Assembly: GCA_017883135.1 (NCBI GenBank)
Contig: JADGOE010000017.1
Span: 1-45,592 of the forward strand
Reading direction: 5' to 3'
Length of the DNA: 45,592 nucleotides
Origin: Acidimicrobiales bacterium
Lineage (GTDB): Bacteria; Actinomycetota; Acidimicrobiia; Acidimicrobiales; RAAP-2
Shown here: piece after piece, positions 9,294 through 17,926 of the stretch
Layout of the letters: each line of letters opens with the position of its first letter
How positions within the stretch are numbered: position 1 is the stretch's first letter
Notes under the pieces: model-generated
Seen by the model: only the letters and a program-made list of their open reading frames with translations
Told to the model about the DNA's origin: nothing
Database searches by the model: none
Program-made: the position numbers and the translations under genes

Positions 9294-11774
9294 TCAGTCC
9301 TTCTTGCCGGGGAGGATTCGGTAGACGTCGTAGACCGCGTCGAGATGCCGGATCAGGTTGAGCACCGAATCGAGGTGGGCAGGATCCGCCAATTCCACGT
9401 CGAACCGCATCCGGCTGATCCGATCGGAGTCGGTCTGGGTATTGGCGCTCACGATGTTGAGATGGTGCTCCGAGACCACCTTGGTCACATCGGCGAGCAG
9501 GCGCGACCGGTCGATCGCCACGACCTCGATGGTGGCCACGAAGACTCCTGACGAGCGATGGTCCCACTCGACCTCGATCAAGCGCTCGCGGGACCGGCTG
9601 GCGAGCGAGGCTGCGTTGGCGCAGTCGGCCCGGTGCACCGATACCCCACGGCCCCGGGTCACGAAGCCCACGATCTCGTCGCCGGGGACCGGCGTGCAGC
9701 ATCGGGACAGCCGCACCATCAGGTCGTCGAGACCCTCGACGTACACCCCGACCGCCGAGCCGCGTCCAGGACGCGCCGCCGTGGGCTGTTGGCGGGCGGT
9801 GACCGGAAGCTGCTCCTCGTAGACCCCGCCCCGCAGGTCGCGGAGGATGCGCTGGGCCACTGCCCGTGCCGAGATCCGATTGTCCCCGATGGCGGCGTGC
9901 AGGCTATCGAGATCGGCATAGTTCATGGTGGTGGCCAGTTCGGCCAGGGCATGCTCGGAGGCCAGCTTCTGTACCGGCAGCCCCTCGCGGCGGAGCTCCT
10001 TGATCAGCTCTTCGCGCCCGAGCTCGATGGCATCCTCGCGCCGCTCCCGCGAGAACCACTGCCGGATCTTCGTCCGGGCCCGCGACGACGCGACCATGCT
10101 CAGCCAGTCGCGGGACGGTCCCGCGGTCGGCGCCTTGGAGGTGAAGATCTCGACGGTATCGGCCGAGTTGAGCTTGGTGTCAAGGGGGACCAGGCGCCCA
10201 TTCACCTTGGCGCCGATGCACCGGTGGCCCACCTCGGTGTGGATCGTGTAGGCGAAGTCGACCGGTGTGGCATTGGCGGTCAGGGCGATGACCTTGCCCT
10301 TCGGAGTGAAGACGTATACCTCGTCCTCCTCGAGGTCGAGCTTGAGGGCCTCGAGGAACTCGATCGGATCGGTGGTCTCGTTCTGGAAGTCGACGATCCG
10401 CTGCATCCATTCGATCTCCGCAGTGGTCGAGGAGGTCTCCTTGGCAAGGGCCAACCGCTCCGCCCGCCGGTCCCGTTCGACCAGCTCCGCACGCTGGGCC
10501 GGTGTGATGGTGGAGCCCTTCTTGCCCACATCGGACCTGGACCCGGAGCCGTTGGCACCCTTCTCCAGGCGACGCCTGGTACCGACGGCCGGCCCACCAC
10601 CGGGGTCCTTGCCCGACCTGCCGCTCGGGGCCGTACCACGCTCGGGCCGGCTCGGGTTCTCCTTGTACCCCCAGTGGGCGGCGATCCCGTACTCGGCCCG
10701 GCGGTGCATCTCGTGGGTGCGCACCTGCACCTCGATCGGCTTGCCGTCGAGTCCGATGACCGTGGTGTGCAGCGACTGGTAGAGGTTGAATTTCGGCGAG
10801 TTGATGTAGTCCTTGAAGCGACCCTGCACCGGTGGCCAGATGGCGTGGATCGAACCGAGTGCGGCCCAGCAGTCCTTTTCTGACTCGACGATCACCCGGA
10901 TGCCCACCAGGTCGTAGAGATCGTCGAACTCCTTGCCCCGGACCACCATCTTCTCGTAGATGCTCCACAGGTGCTTGGGGCGCCCGGTCACCTCGGCCGT
11001 GATCCCCGAGGCGGCCAGCCGTTCCCGGACCGACACCAGCACCCGAGCCAGGAACTCGTCGCGCAGCGGAGCCCGGCTCGCCACCATCTGCTCGATCTCC
11101 GCATACCGCTTGGGATGGAGCGTGGCAAAGGCCAGGTCCTCCAACTGCCATTTCACACCCTGGATGCCCAACCGATGGGCCAAGGGGGCATAGATGTCCA
11201 GGGTCTCCTGGGCGGTGCGGCGCTGCTTCCACACCGGCATCACCGACAACGTCCGCATGTTGTGGAGGCGGTCGGCCAACTTGATGATCAGCACCCGCCA
11301 GTCGTTGGCCATGGCCACCAGCATCTTGCGCACGGTTGCCGCCTGCTGGGCCTCCTTCGAGTCGAATTGGAGGCGATCGAGCTTGGTGACCCCTTCCACG
11401 ATGAGCGCGACCGTCGGACCGAAGTCCCGCTCGATCACCTCGGTGGTGACGCCGGTGTCCTCGACGGCGTCGTGGAGAAGTGCTGCGGCGACCGTCTGGG
11501 CGTCCAACCCCAGGTCGGCAACTATGCCGGCGACCGCGATCGGATGGGTGATGTACGGCTCACCCGACCGGCGCAGCTGTCCAGCGTGGGCCACCGCGGC
11601 AGTTTCGGCGGCGTGGACGATGAGGGAGGTGTCGTCACCCGGGTGGCGCCGGAGGAACGCCTCGACCACCGGTGCCAAGAGAGCCCCCACTCCGGCAGGC
11701 GGCGGCGTGGCGGCCAGGTGCTCCTCGCCCGTGGTGGCGGCTCCTTCGGCTGGGACTGGTGTGGCCAGAGCCAT
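9294..11774 (-). CDS. rsh: Bifunctional (p)ppGpp synthetase/hydrolase (Rsh/RelA-SpoT)
   Basis: 826 residues from the ATG of MALATPVPAEG; a longer upstream frame is open but unlike the family. The hydrolase HD domain has HAGQLRRSGEPYITHP and the HD pair in ALLHDAVEDTG at about 101-102. The synthetase domain has RPKHLWSIYEKM, DLVGIRVI and GRFKDYINSPK. GRFKDY carries RXKD, the signature of bifunctional Rel rather than the EXDD of synthetase-only RelA. A TGS domain (VYVFTPKGKVIAL) and a C-terminal ACT domain (VATIEVVAIDRSRLLADVT) follow. An unusual Gly/Ser/Arg/Lys-rich insert of roughly 60-70 residues separates the synthetase (ending HWGYKENPS) from the conserved IVDFQNETTDPIEFLE segment. The enzyme sets the stringent-response alarmone level. 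Confidence 0.95.
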   Translation of the reverse strand: MALATPVPAEGAATTGEEHLAATPPPAGVGALLAPVVEAFLRRHPGDDTSLIVHAAETAAVAHAGQLRRSGEPYITHPIAVAGIVADLGLDAQTVAAALLHDAVEDTGVTTEVIERDFGPTVALIVEGVTKLDRLQFDSKEAQQAATVRKMLVAMANDWRVLIIKLADRLHNMRTLSVMPVWKQRRTAQETLDIYAPLAHRLGIQGVKWQLEDLAFATLHPKRYAEIEQMVASRAPLRDEFLARVLVSVRERLAASGITAEVTGRPKHLWSIYEKMVVRGKEFDDLYDLVGIRVIVESEKDCWAALGSIHAIWPPVQGRFKDYINSPKFNLYQSLHTTVIGLDGKPIEVQVRTHEMHRRAEYGIAAHWGYKENPSRPERGTAPSGRSGKDPGGGPAVGTRRRLEKGANGSGSRSDVGKKGSTITPAQRAELVERDRRAERLALAKETSSTTAEIEWMQRIVDFQNETTDPIEFLEALKLDLEEDEVYVFTPKGKVIALTANATPVDFAYTIHTEVGHRCIGAKVNGRLVPLDTKLNSADTVEIFTSKAPTAGPSRDWLSMVASSRARTKIRQWFSRERREDAIELGREELIKELRREGLPVQKLASEHALAELATTMNYADLDSLHAAIGDNRISARAVAQRILRDLRGGVYEEQLPVTARQQPTAARPGRGSAVGVYVEGLDDLMVRLSRCCTPVPGDEIVGFVTRGRGVSVHRADCANAASLASRSRERLIEVEWDHRSSGVFVATIEVVAIDRSRLLADVTKVVSEHHLNIVSANTQTDSDRISRMRFDVELADPAHLDSVLNLIRHLDAVYDVYRILPGKKD

Positions 11775-11906
11775 CCCTACACGGTACCTGTCACAGCGAG
11801 TGGACCGGTGCGAACGGCCCCGGTCGGCATTCGTCCAGCCGAGGCCCGCGGGCGGTGGAGCAGGGCTCCGCACGCCCCGCGGCATCGTCGGAGCCGGGTC
11901 GGCGGA

Positions 11907-13367
11907 TCAGCGGCGTTTGCCCTTCCCGCCCTTCCTCTTGCGGGGCCGCGGCGGGGGTCGATTGCCCCCGGGGCGGGTGGAGCCTGAGCTCGACCGGCCA
12001 CCGCCGGATGCGGAGTTCGGCGTTCCGGGCGACGAAGGTCCGGAGTCGCCACCGCTCTGGGCGCCTCCCGATCCGCCCCCCTTGGGAGCCCCCGTGCCCG
12101 ACCGCTCGGCCGATGAGGCGGCTCCCGGCCGGATGACACCGGAGGTCTGGGCACGGGCCCGCCCCGACGAGCGATTGCCGCTGCCGGCAGCGCCGGCCAT
12201 CGCCGCGGCCGCTGCCGGTGTGAGGAGCGGGGCACGTTCACCGCGGGTCTCGAGGCGCTGGCGGATGGTGGTGTAACGGGGCTCCCGCTCCTTCATCAGG
12301 GCCAGCAACGGCGAGGCGATGAAGATCGAGGAGTAGGCCCCACTGGTGAGGCCGATCACCAGGGCGAGACCGAAGTTCTGCAGTGTGGTGGCGCCGAGGA
12401 TGAACGAGCCGACCACCAGCACCGAGAAGACCGGGATGATGGCGACCAACGAGGTGTTGATCGACCTGGCCAGCGTCTGGTTCATCGACAGGTTGACCAT
12501 GTCCGAGTAGCTGATCCGCCCCGAGGCGCCGAGGCCCTTGGCATTCTCCCGTATTCGGTCGAAGACGACCACGGTGTCGTACAGCGAGTAACCGAGCACA
12601 GTGAGCACGGCGATCACCGTGTCCGGGGTGACCTGGAACCCGGTCAGCGAGTAGATACCGACGGTGACCAAGAGGTCGTGGATCACGGCGACGATGGCGG
12701 CCACGGCCATCTTGAACTCGAACCGGACCGAGATGTACGCGGTCACCGCTATGAAGAAGACGATCAGGGCCTCGATGGCTTTCGAGGTGACCTGTCCGCC
12801 CCAGGTGGGACCGACATCGTTGAAGTTGACGTTCGACGCCGAGACGTGCGCTGCCTGGGCCAGAGCGTTCTGCACCTTGATCTCGATGGCGTTGCGCACA
12901 TCGGGGGTCTTCGAGTTCAGGTCGACCTGCACCTGAATCTGCTTCTGGCCGTTCACCTGGTTCTTCAACTGCACCACCGTCGGCTGGGCAACACCGGCCG
13001 ACTCCACTGCCGAGGTGGCCTGGGCCACGGTCAGGTTCTGGGAGGTGACCAACCACGACTGACCGCCCTTGAAGTCGATACCCAGGTTGAGGCCGCGGGT
13101 GCCGAGCGAGATCACACCGAGCACGATGATCAAGGCGGAGACGCCGAACCACCACTTGCGGTTGCCGATGAAGTCGAACGAGGTCTCTCCCCGGTACAGG
13201 CGGAGGAAGACGTTGGGGCGCTTCGCACCGGCGGTCTCGAGCTCGAGCTCTTCGGCAGCGAGCTCCAGTTCCTCGTCGAACGCCTCCTCGAGCTCGACAG
13301 TCGCCTCATCCTCAGCCGACGGGGCCACCGGCTCGTTGCCGTCGCCGCCGCCGTCTCGCGAGGTCAT
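11907..13367 (-). CDS. secF: Protein translocase subunit SecF, with charged N- and C-terminal extensions
   Basis: 486 residues. After TM1 comes GIDFKGGQSWLV (the SecD/SecF first-periplasmic-loop signature). The five remaining membrane segments include VLTVLGYSLYDTVVVFDRIREN, written here in two overlapping parts (VLTVLGYSLYD, DTVVVFDRIREN), and the GAYSSIFIASPLLAL region. SecF with SecD pulls translocated proteins out of SecYEG using the proton gradient. The N-terminus (about residues 12-46) is strongly acidic. The C-terminus (about 370-486) is a disordered Gly/Ser/Pro tail ending in a very basic PRPRKRKGGKGKRR. Both extensions are long for the family. Its ATG overlaps the secD stop as ATGA. 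The 132 bases to rsh hold no clear hairpin. Confidence 0.95.
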   Translation of the reverse strand: MTSRDGGGDGNEPVAPSAEDEATVELEEAFDEELELAAEELELETAGAKRPNVFLRLYRGETSFDFIGNRKWWFGVSALIIVLGVISLGTRGLNLGIDFKGGQSWLVTSQNLTVAQATSAVESAGVAQPTVVQLKNQVNGQKQIQVQVDLNSKTPDVRNAIEIKVQNALAQAAHVSASNVNFNDVGPTWGGQVTSKAIEALIVFFIAVTAYISVRFEFKMAVAAIVAVIHDLLVTVGIYSLTGFQVTPDTVIAVLTVLGYSLYDTVVVFDRIRENAKGLGASGRISYSDMVNLSMNQTLARSINTSLVAIIPVFSVLVVGSFILGATTLQNFGLALVIGLTSGAYSSIFIASPLLALMKEREPRYTTIRQRLETRGERAPLLTPAAAAAMAGAAGSGNRSSGRARAQTSGVIRPGAASSAERSGTGAPKGGGSGGAQSGGDSGPSSPGTPNSASGGGRSSSGSTRPGGNRPPPRPRKRKGGKGKRR

Positions 13368-14884
13368 GGCCGTGCCTCCCCGGTCACACCGAGGCCGCTG
13401 GCCACGCCCATCCCCTTGGCCTCGGTGGCCCCACGGCTACGCCCGAGCAGGACCACGAACGGCCGGGTGAACGTGTAGGTGATGATGACGTCGAGGATGG
13501 TCGACAGGCCGAGGAAGAGGGCAAAGCCCCGGACCGGCCCGATGGAGATGAAGTAGAGGATGGCCGCACCCAGGAGCGAGACCGCGTCGGCGGCCAGCAC
13601 AGTGCGGAAGGCACTCTTGAAGCCACGGTCGACGCTGGTACGAACGGTGCGCCCGGACCGGGCCTCGTCCTTCAGGCGCTCGAAGTAGACGATGTAGGAG
13701 TCGACGGTGATGCCGACCGACACGATCAGGCCGATGATGCCGGCCAGGTCGATGGTGGTGCCGAGGCTATGGCCCATCATCGCGATGATCGCCCACAGCA
13801 ACGCTGCGGTCACCGCCAGTCCGGCCACCACCACGACGCCGAGCAGCCGGTAGTAGAAGATCATGTAGAGCATGACCACCAGCAGGCCGGCCAGACCCGA
13901 GATGAGTCCAGCCTGCAGCGAGGCCTTGCCCAGGGTCGGCGACACGGTCTGGACGGTCAGCCGGTCGAGCTTGACCGGCAGCGAGCCGTAGTTCAGCTCG
14001 GTGGCCAGGGTCTTGGCCTGGTCCTCGGTGAAACTCCCCGATATCTGCACCTGGCCGTTGAACGACGAGAACGCCGAGGCGGTGGGCTGGGTGATCGGCG
14101 CAGAGATGACCTGGCCGTCGAGGTCGATGCCGATGATGGCGTGGAACTGCTGCTGGGCCAGGGTGTCCCACTGTGCAGCCCCCGGGCCGGTGAGCACGAT
14201 ACTGACTGCCCACTGCCCGCTGACCAGTTGCGCGGTGGCCGACTTGACCGCGGTGCCGGTGAGACCGGCCGGACCGAGCATGTAGCGCACACCCTGGGCC
14301 GACGAGGATCCGGGCAACAGCACGGTGGCGTTCTTGTCGTCGCTGGTGGGTGGGGTCGACGGATGGGTGGCGAACTGGGGATCCTCGGCGATGTTGGTGT
14401 TGGAGGTGTAGCCGTTGATGTTGTTGGGGTTCGGTGTGACCGCCAGGTTTGCCGCGGTCAGCTGGGTCGAGGCAGAGCACGTGGGAAGAGGGGTGGTCGA
14501 GGGGGACTGCCCCTTGGCCAGCGTGAGCGGCGGGGCGTAGCAGAGCCCCGGTCGGAAGAAGAGCTGGGCGGTGTTTCCCAGTGTTGCCAGAATCTTCTGC
14601 GAGTTCTTCTCACCGGGGATGGACACCGAGATCTCGTTCTTGCCCTGGCTGTCCACGGTGGCCCCGCTGGTACCGGCATTCACCCGGTTGTTGATGATGG
14701 TCACGATGTTGTTCAGCTGGTCCTGGCTGACCGGGGTGTGGGTCTGATAGACGACAGCCAGGCCACCGTTCAAGTCGAGCCCCAGTTTGGGCGACCATCC
14801 GGCCGCCAGAGTGGCACTGAGCGCGATCACCGCGACGGCGACCACCGACAGCAGGCTGATCCACAGGGAGCGCTTGTTCTTCAT
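13364..14884 (-). CDS. secD: Protein translocase subunit SecD
   Basis: 506 residues with an N-terminal TM, then LGLDLNGGLAVVYQT (the SecD D1 motif). A large periplasmic P1 domain runs to about residue 310 and includes VIINNRVNAGTSGA-type sequence and NEISVSIPGE. Six-TM core motifs follow: GLAGLLVVMLYMIFYYRL region, ATIDLAGIIGLIVSVGITVDS region and VYFERLKDEARSGR. These match the SecD core that forms the export-assisting subunit with SecF. The gene begins 6 bases after yajC and overlaps secF by 4 bases, forming a yajC-secD-secF operon. Confidence 0.95.
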   Translation of the reverse strand: MKNKRSLWISLLSVVAVAVIALSATLAAGWSPKLGLDLNGGLAVVYQTHTPVSQDQLNNIVTIINNRVNAGTSGATVDSQGKNEISVSIPGEKNSQKILATLGNTAQLFFRPGLCYAPPLTLAKGQSPSTTPLPTCSASTQLTAANLAVTPNPNNINGYTSNTNIAEDPQFATHPSTPPTSDDKNATVLLPGSSSAQGVRYMLGPAGLTGTAVKSATAQLVSGQWAVSIVLTGPGAAQWDTLAQQQFHAIIGIDLDGQVISAPITQPTASAFSSFNGQVQISGSFTEDQAKTLATELNYGSLPVKLDRLTVQTVSPTLGKASLQAGLISGLAGLLVVMLYMIFYYRLLGVVVVAGLAVTAALLWAIIAMMGHSLGTTIDLAGIIGLIVSVGITVDSYIVYFERLKDEARSGRTVRTSVDRGFKSAFRTVLAADAVSLLGAAILYFISIGPVRGFALFLGLSTILDVIITYTFTRPFVVLLGRSRGATEAKGMGVASGLGVTGEARP

Positions 14885-14890
14885 CCGAGG

Positions 14891-15472
14891 TCAGATCAGC
14901 GGTGGGCCGGAAGAGCCGGTCGGATCATCGCGGTCGTCACCTTTGGCGGGATGGCCGCTCGTCCCCCCGGTGCCGGTGGTGGGCTGGTCGCCGCCGTTGG
15001 TCGTCTCGTCGTGGGACGTGTCGCCCTCCGGTTCACCGGCGTGGTCCTCACCCTCGAACTCGTGGCCGGCCAGGTCCTCGTCGGTGGCATCGTGGTCGTC
15101 GGCGCCACTGCCCTGGGCGTCATGCCCCTCGTGGTCCTCGTCCTCGGTCGCCTCCTCCGGCTCGGCTGCCTCCAACCGGCGGATGACGTACTGCTTGAGG
15201 ACCACGAAGGAAGCACCCATGCTGGTCTCCAAGGTGACCCGATCGTCCGCGATGTCGATCACGTGGCCGACGATGCCGCCGGCGGTGAGGACCTCGTCGC
15301 CCACCTCGAACGTGTTCGACTGCTCACGCAGGGCCCTGGCCTTCTTCTGCTGCGGGCGGTAGATCAGAAAGTAGAAGCCGAGCCCGACGATGAGCAGGAT
15401 GTAGATGAAGGCGCCGTTGCTCTTCTGTGTTTGGGCCAGGATGGGCTCCACCGAGGTGAGGGCGGCAATCAT
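14891..15472 (-). CDS. yajC: Preprotein translocase accessory subunit YajC with a long acidic tail
   Basis: 193 residues from ATG at 15472. A single membrane helix (about 21-39, IYILLIVGLGFYFLIYRP) is followed by the YajC signature RPQQKKARAL and a small fold containing VGDEVLTAGGIVG. The last 90 or so residues are a disordered, strongly acidic, His-containing tail (EEATEDEDHEGHD and similar), whereas typical YajC is only about 90-120 residues long in total. YajC associates with SecDF in the export complex. It sits between tgt and secD. A much longer open frame upstream is a shadow of tgt. Confidence 0.9.
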   Translation of the reverse strand: MIAALTSVEPILAQTQKSNGAFIYILLIVGLGFYFLIYRPQQKKARALREQSNTFEVGDEVLTAGGIVGHVIDIADDRVTLETSMGASFVVLKQYVIRRLEAAEPEEATEDEDHEGHDAQGSGADDHDATDEDLAGHEFEGEDHAGEPEGDTSHDETTNGGDQPTTGTGGTSGHPAKGDDRDDPTGSSGPPLI

Positions 15473-15552
15473 GGGCGGTTCGAGGGGGGGTTGTCGGTGC
15501 ACACAGCGCCCAGACTGTAGCCCAGGGCCAACTCGGTCATTCGCCGCCCGGC

Positions 15553-16668
15553 TCAGCCACCCCACACTTCGGTGGTCCTGGCCCGGAGGGCCGCCAGCGT
15601 CCCTTCCGCGATGGCGGCACGGGCCTCGGCCATCAGATCCAGCACATAGGCCAGGTTGTGGATGCTCAACAGGCGCCATGCGGTGGGCTCCCCCACCCCC
15701 AGCAGGTGGCGGAGGTAGCCCTTGGACCAGCGGGCACAGGTCGAACAGGCACACGAGGGATCGAGGGGCTGGTCGTCGGTTGCATGGACGGCGTTCCGCA
15801 GATTGAGTCGGCCGCTGCTGGTGAGCATGGACCCGTGCCGGGCCATCCGGGTCGGGCCCACGCAGTCGAACTGGTCCACCCCGAGGGCGACCGCCTCCAT
15901 CAGCCCAATCGGGTCGCCCACCCCCATCAGGTAGCGGGGTCGGTCGGCGGGCAGCAACGGAACGGTCGCCGCAAGTGCCTCGAGCATGGCCGCTCGTGGT
16001 TCGCCCACCGACAGCCCACCGATCCCATAGCCGTCGAAGTCGAGCTCGACCGTGCGCCGGGCACTCTCCTCCCGCAACCTTGGATCGGTTCCTCCCTGGA
16101 CGATGCCGAAGATCGCCTGTCCCTCGGGCCTCGCCTCGAGCTGTCGGTGGTGGCGGCGGGCCCGGCCGGCCCACGCAGCGGTGCGGTCGACGGCCACACG
16201 GAGCACTTCGGGAGTGGCCGGCAATGTGGCGCAGACGTCGAGAACCATCTGGATGTCCGCACCGATCAGCCCCTGGGCCTCCACCGCCGACTCGGGGGTG
16301 AGCCGCACCGTGGCGCCGTCGTAGACCGAGGCGAAGCTGACGCCGTCGTCATCGACGGCCGGGCGCAGCGAGTGCACCTGATACCCGCCTGAGTCGGTCA
16401 GGGTATGGCGGCCCCACCCGGTGAACCGGTGCAGGCCGCCCAGCCGGGCAACGACGTCGACGCCCGGCCGCAGCATCAGGTGGTAGGTGTTGGCCAGCAC
16501 CACCTCCACGTCCAACGCCTCGAGGTCGGCGCTGTCGAGAGCCTTGACCGCACCACGGGTGCCCACCGGCATGAAGGCGGGGAGCGGATAGGTCCCCCGG
16601 GCGGTGTGGACCCGGCCGGTGCGTGCTGCGCCATCGGTGGCGGTGACCTCCACCCTCACCGGGCTCAT
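15553..16668 (-). CDS. tgt: tRNA-guanine transglycosylase (queuosine pathway)
   Basis: 371 residues from the ATG that overlaps the queA stop (ATGA). Features of bacterial Tgt are all present: the substrate-binding Asp at about 92 (TDSGGYQVHS), FGIVQGG near 187-193, GGLSVGEP near 218, and the nucleophile Asp at about 268 (FDCVGPTRMARHG). The C-terminal zinc site is made by Cys306, Cys308, Cys311 and His337 (CACSTC...SIHNL). The enzyme swaps guanine 34 of GUN-anticodon tRNAs for preQ1. Pairing with queA supports this role. The open frame extends far upstream, but that part overlaps queA and is not family-like. Confidence 0.95.
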   Translation of the reverse strand: MSPVRVEVTATDGAARTGRVHTARGTYPLPAFMPVGTRGAVKALDSADLEALDVEVVLANTYHLMLRPGVDVVARLGGLHRFTGWGRHTLTDSGGYQVHSLRPAVDDDGVSFASVYDGATVRLTPESAVEAQGLIGADIQMVLDVCATLPATPEVLRVAVDRTAAWAGRARRHHRQLEARPEGQAIFGIVQGGTDPRLREESARRTVELDFDGYGIGGLSVGEPRAAMLEALAATVPLLPADRPRYLMGVGDPIGLMEAVALGVDQFDCVGPTRMARHGSMLTSSGRLNLRNAVHATDDQPLDPSCACSTCARWSKGYLRHLLGVGEPTAWRLLSIHNLAYVLDLMAEARAAIAEGTLAALRARTTEVWGG

Positions 16669-17858
16669 CGGGGTGCCGGGGCCGAGGCGATCGGCACTGG
16701 CTCCCCCTTCGCCCCACGGCGCTCGACCACCATCGCGTCGCCGAAGGACAAGAACCGATACCCCTCGGCCAGGGCGGTGGCGTACAGACCGCGCCAAACC
16801 GGTCCACAGAACGACTCGACCAGCAACAGGAGACTCGATCGGGGCAGGTGGAAGTTGGTGACCAACAGGTCCACCACCCGAAATCGGTACTCGCCGTGTA
16901 TGTAGAGGCTGGTCCGCCCGGACAGCACGCCGGTGCAGGCGGCCGATTCGAGCGCGCGGATCGCGGTGGTTCCCACCGCGATGACCCGGTCGGCCCCCGC
17001 GCAAGCCGCCATGGTTTCGGCCGGCACCGAGTACCGCTCGGAGTGGATCACGTGGCCTTCGGTGGTGAGGGCGGTGATCGGGCGGAACGTGTCGAGCCCG
17101 ATGGTCAGATCGAGCCGCACCAGGCGGGCCCCGGCGGCACAGCATTCCTCGATGAGCTCCGGGGTGAAGTGCAGCCCCGCGGTGGGGGCGGCGGCCGACC
17201 GGTCCCACGGTTGGCCTGGCCTGGAGTACACCGTCTGGTAGCGGTCCGGGTTGCCCAGCGAGGCGTGGATGTACGGGGGGAGGGGCATGATGCCGGCCCG
17301 GTCCACAACCGCCGGGTCCAACAGTCGGACCAGGCGCCGGCCCGTCTCGGGCCCGCCCACACGTTCGCCCACCTCGAGCACCGGTGGTCCGCCGCCCGGC
17401 TCGTACAGGTGCGTCGACTCCGGCAGCCGCCGGCCCGGACGGACGAGCGCCTCCCATACCGCCCGGACCCGGTCGATCGGTTCCAACAGCAGTACCTCTG
17501 CCCTGCCACCGCTGGCCTTGGACAACAGCAGCCTGGCAGCCAGCACCCGGGTGTCGTTGAGCACCAGGACGTCGCCCGGACCGAGCATCTCTGGGAGGTC
17601 GGCCATGGAGGTGTGGGTTGGCAGATCGCCGTCGGCCAGGCCGGGGGCCACCAGCAGCCGCGCCGCGCTGCGGGGCTCGACCGGTCGTTGGGCGATGGCT
17701 TCCTCGGGGAGGCCATAGTCGTAGGAGGCCATCGCCACCCCGTTCGATGGCCGCGGCGGCGGATCGTTCCCCGCTCCCCCGACTGACTCGGAGCCGGAGC
17801 CCGACCGGGCGGCGGAGGCTGAAGTCGCGGACGGCTGGTCCCAGACGAGGTCCGACAT
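16665..17858 (-). CDS. queA: S-adenosylmethionine:tRNA ribosyltransferase-isomerase (queuosine pathway)
   Basis: The enzyme builds epoxyqueuosine from preQ1-tRNA using the ribosyl group of SAM. Conserved segments: YGLPEEAIAQRPVEPR, MADLPEMLGPGDVLVLNDTRV region, LHFTPELIEE preceded by PTAG, and DLLVTNFHLPRSSLLLLV region near the C-terminus. The start is uncertain: MASYDYGL at 17732 fits the usual family N-terminus. MSDLVW at 17858 or MVPM at 17867 would add a Ser/Gly/Pro-rich leader of about 42-45 residues. None has a strong ribosome-binding site. The gene overlaps tgt by 4 bases and follows ruvB. Confidence 0.93.
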   Translation of the reverse strand: MSDLVWDQPSATSASAARSGSGSESVGGAGNDPPPRPSNGVAMASYDYGLPEEAIAQRPVEPRSAARLLVAPGLADGDLPTHTSMADLPEMLGPGDVLVLNDTRVLAARLLLSKASGGRAEVLLLEPIDRVRAVWEALVRPGRRLPESTHLYEPGGGPPVLEVGERVGGPETGRRLVRLLDPAVVDRAGIMPLPPYIHASLGNPDRYQTVYSRPGQPWDRSAAAPTAGLHFTPELIEECCAAGARLVRLDLTIGLDTFRPITALTTEGHVIHSERYSVPAETMAACAGADRVIAVGTTAIRALESAACTGVLSGRTSLYIHGEYRFRVVDLLVTNFHLPRSSLLLLVESFCGPVWRGLYATALAEGYRFLSFGDAMVVERRGAKGEPVPIASAPAPR

Positions 17859-17926
17859 GGGCACCATGGTGGCAGACCCGAGTGCACAGTCCATGCGCGT
17901 GCAGCGCCGATCGGCCGGTGCCGCGC

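Noticed and set aside
16669-17457. An N-terminal extension of tgt by more than 260 codons
   Set aside because: It lies inside queA, and the conserved tgt start with an ATGA overlap is at 16668.
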